Assembly: GCF_050038885.1 (NCBI RefSeq)
Contig: NZ_CP143624.1
Coordinates: forward strand, 5,580,001-5,644,000
DNA from: Myxococcus flavus
Lineage (GTDB): Bacteria; Myxococcota; Myxococcia; Myxococcales; Myxococcaceae
Length of the DNA: 64,000 nt
Direction of reading: 5' to 3'
Each line of letters starts with the position of its first letter. The stretch's first letter is position 1. Positions 59,185 through 64,000 of this stretch are shown in pieces. A program made the position numbers and the translations under genes. The notes below the pieces were generated by a model. The model was not told where the DNA came from. It made no database searches and was given only the letters and a program-made list of their open reading frames with translations.

Positions 59185-61638
59185 TCAGGGCGCCACGTAT
59201 ACGCGCGCCACCACCTCGGTCGTGTTGCCCGCGGCGTCCGTGGCCCGGACGTGGACGAGCGACCAGTCGCGGTGCACCAGGTTCACCGTGTGCCGCAGCA
59301 CGTTGCTGCCCGCGGGCACGTCCTCCATCACGATCCCCTGGGTCACCACCGTGGCGGGGCTGGCGTCCTGCTGCTGGATGACCATCGAGACGACCGGGTC
59401 GGGATTGGTCTCCTGCTCGGTGGGCGACAGGATGACGAGCACCGGCGGCGTGAAGTCCGCGGACACCGTCTGCTCGCGCCACGTCACGTGCCCCAGCGCG
59501 TCCACGACGCTCAGTCGGACCACGTGCGTCCCCTCCGTGAGGTGAAGCTGGGTGGAGACGAAGCCGCCGCCCGCGTCGGGCATGACGGGGATGGGCGCGC
59601 CGCCATCCACGGTGAAGTACGCGGAGACGATGCCCGTGCTGCTGCCGCCCGCGGTGGCCCAGCCGCACGCCTTGATAGAGGTCCCGTTCGTGTAGCGGGG
59701 CAGGCCGCACATCGTGAGCTCTGACGCCCAGCCGAGCACCACCTGAGCGCTGTCGGTGGCGGTCGCGGTGCCGTCATTGGCGGTCAGCGACACGGTGACG
59801 GTGCCGGCCCCGTCACACTGGATGCTCGAGACCGGGGCTGAAGGCGACCCGAAGGTGCAGTGCACGCCCGGGGGCGCCACATAGCTCCAGGCATAGGTGA
59901 GCGGGTCACCATCCGGGTCCGAGGCCGAGCCCTGCAGCGTCAACTGCTGGGAGGCCATACCCTCCAGGTCGGGCCCCGTGTCCACGATGGGCGGGGCGTT
60001 GGGCTTCGTCCAGGTCACCAGCACCTGGTCGGTCACCGAGCCGATGCTCGCGGTCACCGCATCCTCGCCGGGTGCGGTGCCCTCGAAGCAGAACTCGGCC
60101 TGCCCGTCGGCGGTGGTGTTCACGGAGGCCAAGGCGGAGTTCACTCCGGACGAAGCGAAATCCACTCGCACGCCCGCGAGCGGCCGGTCCGCGGCGTCCC
60201 GGACCGTGGCCGTCACGCAGTAGAGGTCCCCCACGACGGCGACGCCCTCTCTGGGCGACAGCGTGAGCGTGCTCACCTCCGCCACGGGCGCCAGGGCCAT
60301 TCCTCCCGGGTAGCCATAGGAGTCGTAGGCATCGAACCCATAGAGCATGACGCCGAAGGGCTGCGGCGCGGACAGGCGGTGCGCCCCCAGCGCGACGGGG
60401 AGCTGGACCCCCGAGAAGCCGCTGGCCCCGATGGCCTGGAACTGGCTCGCCGGGATGAGCGCCCCGTCCAACATCACCTCGGCCACGACGTCGTTGGGGA
60501 CCACGATGTTGGCGAAGTTGCTGCGGAACCCCGAGCTCGGAGTGGTGACGGTGTACTGGGCGGCGAATTGCTCGAAGGGCGGCACCAACATCATGAACGG
60601 GTCGGACGGGATGCCATCGAAGCCCGAGCCATTGGAGTACTGCGTCACGAGGATGGGCTCGTTGGCGGTGATGCTCGCCGGGCCCTGGATGTTCGTCTGG
60701 AACACCTGGCCGCGCTGGAGTTGCGCCACCACCGCGCCGTTGAGGCTCACCTGCGTGCCGTCCCTGGCGGCCGCGAAGCGGAAGGTGTCCCCGCCGAGGC
60801 GTGTGGCCAGCGGCACGGTCACGAAGCGCCGCCCCCACGTCGAGGTCGGGGGGAGCTGCTCCACCAGGTAGTCACAGGCGATTGTGGTGCCATCCGGGAT
60901 GTTGGCGCACTGATGCCCGCCGAAGACGGCCACCGGCCGCGTGGCATGAACGAGCGTGCCGGAGACGTCCGAGGGCGCGGCCCCCGTGTTGCGAAGCTGG
61001 TACGCCTGCCCCTTGTTCAGCGCCACGTGGAAGGGCACTCCCGCGGCGTGGTTGCCCACCACACTCGCGGGGGTGATGGTCACCTCTGTCGCGTCCTCCG
61101 TGGCCACGACGGAGAACTGCGAGCCATTGAGGACGTTGACGTTCGGATATGCCTGCACCACGTAGTCCGTGCCCAGGCTCGCGGTGGGCAGGCCCAGGAA
61201 CGCATCCGTCGTTTGCAGGAGCCGGTTGAGCCCATACACGGAGATGTCCGCGCCCGCGGTGACGTGGATGCCCTTGGACTCCACGCCATCCACGGCCACC
61301 TGTGCCACCGAGGAGGGCAGCGCCACCGCCGTCACCTGCCCCGGCGTCACCGAGAAGTCGAAGGACAGCCCCTGCCCCGGAACGCGAACCTGCCCCGTCG
61401 TCGCCGTATCACTGGCGATGAACAACGTCAGCACCGCAGTGGCCTGGTAGTTCCCCGGGAAGGCCAGCCAGAACTCGCGGCCCCGACTGGTCGCCTTGCT
61501 CAGTCCGTGCACGCGCGCATCGTCCTTGTTCGCGAGCCCTTCTGGAGCCCAGTCCCGAGAGGACTCCTCCACACACCCCATCATCAAACTGCTGACCGCA
61601 GCCGCCAGGGCCAGACCGGCCTTCATCCGCATGAGCAC
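59185..61638 (-). CDS. Large surface lipoprotein with IgGFc-binding-type N-terminal region and Ig-like/PKD modules
   Basis: The 817-residue protein starts at a GTG (61638) preceded by GAGGGGG; the signal MKAGLALAAAVSSLMMGCVE has a lipobox cysteine near residue 22. Residues about 50-440 resemble the IgGFc_binding domain (REFWLAFPGNYQ, VYGLNRLLQTTDAFLGLPT, VFGGHQCANIPDG, PPTSTWGRRFVTVPL). About 455-545 is a Big-1/bacterial Ig-like module (VTATVRDAADRPLAGVRVDF). About 550-630 is a PKD-like module (APPIVDTGPDLEGM, SASDPDGDPLTYAWSY). A final Ig-like region ends in VARVYVAP. It should be surface-exposed with an adhesive role (inference). Monocistronic. Confidence 0.8.
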   Translation of the reverse strand: MLMRMKAGLALAAAVSSLMMGCVEESSRDWAPEGLANKDDARVHGLSKATSRGREFWLAFPGNYQATAVLTLFIASDTATTGQVRVPGQGLSFDFSVTPGQVTAVALPSSVAQVAVDGVESKGIHVTAGADISVYGLNRLLQTTDAFLGLPTASLGTDYVVQAYPNVNVLNGSQFSVVATEDATEVTITPASVVGNHAAGVPFHVALNKGQAYQLRNTGAAPSDVSGTLVHATRPVAVFGGHQCANIPDGTTIACDYLVEQLPPTSTWGRRFVTVPLATRLGGDTFRFAAARDGTQVSLNGAVVAQLQRGQVFQTNIQGPASITANEPILVTQYSNGSGFDGIPSDPFMMLVPPFEQFAAQYTVTTPSSGFRSNFANIVVPNDVVAEVMLDGALIPASQFQAIGASGFSGVQLPVALGAHRLSAPQPFGVMLYGFDAYDSYGYPGGMALAPVAEVSTLTLSPREGVAVVGDLYCVTATVRDAADRPLAGVRVDFASSGVNSALASVNTTADGQAEFCFEGTAPGEDAVTASIGSVTDQVLVTWTKPNAPPIVDTGPDLEGMASQQLTLQGSASDPDGDPLTYAWSYVAPPGVHCTFGSPSAPVSSIQCDGAGTVTVSLTANDGTATATDSAQVVLGWASELTMCGLPRYTNGTSIKACGWATAGGSSTGIVSAYFTVDGGAPIPVMPDAGGGFVSTQLHLTEGTHVVRLSVVDALGHVTWREQTVSADFTPPVLVILSPTEQETNPDPVVSMVIQQQDASPATVVTQGIVMEDVPAGSNVLRHTVNLVHRDWSLVHVRATDAAGNTTEVVARVYVAP

Positions 61639-62300
61639 GCAACCCCCTCTGTGTTACTTGGTTGAAAGACTGTTCGCTTCTATTCATGTGTGTCGAAAAA
61701 ACACCAACAGGCAAAACGCCCGGGCGCTCCCCGGGAAACGCGGACTGGGAGGCCAGGGGAAAGTCGTCAGCGCGACACCTCGACCCGCGGCTCTCCCCCA
61801 AGCGGGCAGGGCGCACAGTTAGGCCTGGCGCTCGCCTCCGCCACCTGTCAGCGGCCCCGGGAACTCGCGCGGGACAGCAGAGGTGGATGTGTCCGAACCT
61901 CAATGCAGACGGCTTTCTGAAGATGCTCGAGGAGGGCGGCGTCGGTCCAGGTTTTGTTTTGCACAGGGAACTCTGAGGTTGATTCGAGGTGCCGTGGATG
62001 GATGCGCCGGCGAAGGCAATGTTCGCGCCAAGGCTTGCGGAAGAACGGCTCCAGTCATTTCAACTCCTTGCGGTGATGCCAGTCTCCGGGTGCCAGGGGA
62101 ATCCCGTGTCAATGACACGTCAGTGACGGAGGCTGATGTGTCCGCCCACTTTGCGCTGGGCGTGGTGAGAATCCTGAGGGCGGTCAGGCCGTGCTCGCCC
62201 GCCGCGCTCAAGACCAGGCGGACGCGTTCCCTCTCTGCCAACGTGAGTGAGTCAGCCCGTATCCGGCAGTTTAGTGTGCAGGGCGACCCAGGCAGGGACG
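61639..62300. other. Intergenic stretch before the IS3 element
   Basis: The 5' region of the lipoprotein gene lies at the left. On the minus strand 62241-62110 a short frame (MAERERVRLVLSAAGEHGLT) may be part of another transposon-associated gene. The IS3 left end was not located with confidence. Nothing else recognised. Confidence 0.35.
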
Positions 62301-63707
62301 ATGAATCCGGTGGAAGAGGCTCGGGTCCGGGAGACCGAGGTGGAGGAGAAGGCCAGGCGACGAGGCTTCACTGCGGAGTACAAGCTGCGAGTGCTGGCGG
62401 AGGCAGACCGCTGCACGCACCCCGGAGAGGTCGGGGCGCTGCTGCGCCGCGAAGGGTTGTACTCATCGCTGCTGAGCGCGTGGCGGCGCCAGCGCGATGC
62501 GAGAGAGCTGTCGGCCCGCAGTCCGAAGAAGCGCGGCCCGCCGGCGAAGGTGCCCGATGCGAGCACCCGGCGCGTTGCTGAGCTGGAGAAGCAGCTGGCC
62601 CAGGCCCAGGTGCGGCTCAAGCGCGCCGAGGCCCTGCTGGACCTCCAAAAAAGTTTCGGAAATCCTGGGCGTGGAGCTGCCCAAGCCCGACGAGGAGCCC
62701 TGATGCGCGTGGCTCTGGAAGCGGTGAGCGAGCTGGGAGCGGCGCCGGTGTGCCAGGCGCTGGGCGTGCCGCGCGCTACCTTCTACCGACGAGCACGGCC
62801 CAAGCACGGACCGGTGCGCAGAAGCCGCTCACCGCGGGCGCTGGCCCCCGAGCAGCGGGCCGAGGTGCTCGCGGCGCTGCATGAGCCGAGATTCCAGGAT
62901 CCAGCGCCAGCGGAAGTCTACGCGCAGCTGCTCGATGAGGGGCGCTACCTGTGCTCCGAGCGCACCATGTACCGGGTGCTGGCCGAGAACCACGAGGTGC
63001 GCGAGCGCCGCAATCAGCTGCGCCACCCCAGTCACCCGGTGCCCCAACTGCACGCGACGAAGCCCAACGAGCTCTGGAGCTGGGACATCACGAAGCTGCA
63101 CGGCCCGGCGAAGTGGACGTACTTCTACCTCTACGTCGTCTTGGACGTCTTCAGCCGCTATGTCGTCGGGTGGATGGTGGCACACCGCGAGTCGGCCACC
63201 CTGGCCCAGAAGCTGCTGGCGCTAACGTGCGAGCGCCAGGGCGTGGCACCCGGCCAGCTGACGATTCACGCCGACCGAGGCTCCTCGATGACCTCCAAGC
63301 CGGTGGCCCTGCTGATGGCGGACCTGGGCGTGACGAAGACGCACTCCCGGCCTCATGTCTCCAACGACAACCCCTTCAGCGAGGCCCACTTCAAGACGAT
63401 GAAGTACCGGCCGGACTTCCCCCAGCGCTTCGGCTGCCTCCAAGGCGCCCGTGGCTTCTGCGGCGACTTCTTCGGCTGGTACAACGAGGAGCATCACCAC
63501 GCCGCCCTTGGACTGCTGACGCCCCACGACGTGCACCACGGCCTGGCTGATGCGCGTCTCGAGGCCCGAGCCCCCGTGCTCGCTGCGGCCTACGCCGCTC
63601 ATCCCGAGCGCTTCCCGCGCGGCGCACCCAAGCCGCGGGGGGTGCCGAACGCCGTCTGGATTAACGACCCCGCGCGGCTCTCTACCGCTCAGGAGGCTGC
63701 GCAGTAA
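62301..63707 (+). CDS. IS3-family transposase, OrfA and OrfB fused in one frame
   Basis: The 468-residue frame starts MNPVEEARVRETEVEEKARR with AGGGA upstream. The OrfA part has the HTH (FTAEYKLRVLAEADRCTHPG) and leucine-zipper (RRVAELEKQLAQAQVRLKRA). The OrfB part carries the rve DDE core: Asp in LWSWDITKLHGPAKWTYF, Asp in TIHADRGSSMTSKPVA, Glu in WYNEEHHHAALGLLTPHD. In IS3 elements the two parts are normally in different frames joined by -1 frameshifting. Here they are continuous through an A6 run. Frame and motifs are complete, so it may be active. Confidence 0.9.
   Translation: MNPVEEARVRETEVEEKARRRGFTAEYKLRVLAEADRCTHPGEVGALLRREGLYSSLLSAWRRQRDARELSARSPKKRGPPAKVPDASTRRVAELEKQLAQAQVRLKRAEALLDLQKSFGNPGRGAAQARRGALMRVALEAVSELGAAPVCQALGVPRATFYRRARPKHGPVRRSRSPRALAPEQRAEVLAALHEPRFQDPAPAEVYAQLLDEGRYLCSERTMYRVLAENHEVRERRNQLRHPSHPVPQLHATKPNELWSWDITKLHGPAKWTYFYLYVVLDVFSRYVVGWMVAHRESATLAQKLLALTCERQGVAPGQLTIHADRGSSMTSKPVALLMADLGVTKTHSRPHVSNDNPFSEAHFKTMKYRPDFPQRFGCLQGARGFCGDFFGWYNEEHHHAALGLLTPHDVHHGLADARLEARAPVLAAAYAAHPERFPRGAPKPRGVPNAVWINDPARLSTAQEAAQ
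62647..62653 (+). other. A6G slippery site at the OrfA/OrfB junction
   Basis: AAAAAAG is the classical IS3 slippage heptamer. In the +1 frame from here the sequence reads KKVSEILGVELPKPDEEP and stops at 62703, the standard OrfA C-terminus. In the frame of the upstream HTH the sequence instead continues into OrfB. Confidence 0.7.
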
Positions 63708-64000
63708 TTTCACGAACTCGCTGTCTCATCCGCGTTGACAGGTTCCGAGGCGCCTGGCGAGGGGCGGCCCTTCGTGCGTCGTCGATTGGTTGAACGAATC
63801 ACCCATGAGCATGAAGTATTCGGTCTGCATGGCTGCACGTGGTCCGTGTGGCTCGTCGAATCCATTGAGATTGTCAGCGCGACGTGCGCCAGGTGCGTAT
63901 TCCGGCGATGGTGAGCACCCGTTCCGGCTCAAGCCGAGCAGCCGTTCCGGCCATGGCGAGCAGTCGGAGCGTCAGCGACGCTGGGACGTCCCATCACTTC
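63708..64000. other. Gene-free right edge
   Basis: Right flank of the IS3 transposase. A short minus-strand frame (MQTEYFMLMGDSFNQ) starts near 63831, but nothing supports it as a gene. No repeat or hairpin was recognised. Confidence 0.35.

Noticed and set aside
59860..61665. A 601-codon plus-strand frame antisense to the surface lipoprotein
   Set aside because: Arg/His-rich composition without motifs, fully opposite a convincing gene.

Overview
The window looks like chromosomal DNA of a myxobacterium, most likely a member of the Myxococcaceae (inference). The reasons are very high GC, a MEDS-domain histidine kinase, an AgmX/PglI-type C-terminal-domain protein, a DUF1552/DUF1592 pair, many secreted lipoproteins with no assigned function, and a heavy load of insertion-sequence debris. 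No rRNA, tRNA or CRISPR array was recognised.

Layout. 1-13.8 kb: a MEDS histidine kinase cut by the left edge; a GH16/PA14 lipoprotein; a zinc alcohol dehydrogenase; a methyltransferase; a P-loop ATPase; a membrane protein; a lipoprotein with an N-terminal TPR-like region; and two unknown proteins. 13.9-26.3 kb: a mosaic in which three similarly oriented IS91-like 3' ends adjoin acquired cargo. The cargo is an SDR-TetR operon behind a twin-operator promoter, and a truncated LysR with a frameshifted aldo/keto reductase. The mosaic continues with an AgmX-like protein, a YCII protein, an AraC regulator divergent from an acyl-CoA synthetase, a broken esterase, and a low-GC HExxH protein plus lipoprotein. 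26.3-34.5 kb: a ten-gene gas-vesicle operon on the minus strand, in the order hsp20, Cdc48-like AAA, gvpF/L, gvpF/L, gvpA, gvpF/L, gvpG, gvpS-like, gvpK, gvpJ. It is divergent from a PDZ-domain gene. 34.7-46.5 kb: a BtrH-like protein, a LysR-MFS divergent pair, HrpA helicase, a DNase I-like secreted nuclease, and a HEAT-repeat protein. 47.3-52 kb: DUF1552 and DUF1592 proteins and an outer-membrane protein. 52.2-64 kb: IS-dense, with an intact virginiamycin B lyase (vgb), ISKra4, IS256 and IS3 elements, a lipocalin-like protein, and a large IgGFc-binding/PKD-type lipoprotein.

The gas-vesicle operon is the only large coherent system. Its A-F-G-S-K-J order is collinear with the Bacillus megaterium cluster, but no GvpN is present; a double-AAA Cdc48-like ATPase is encoded instead. 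Two general patterns stand out. First, a dispersed repeat occurs six times in one orientation, always 5' of a minus-strand reading frame. Second, most gene-breaking frameshifts fall at G/C homopolymers, which suggests that part of the apparent decay is sequencing error.
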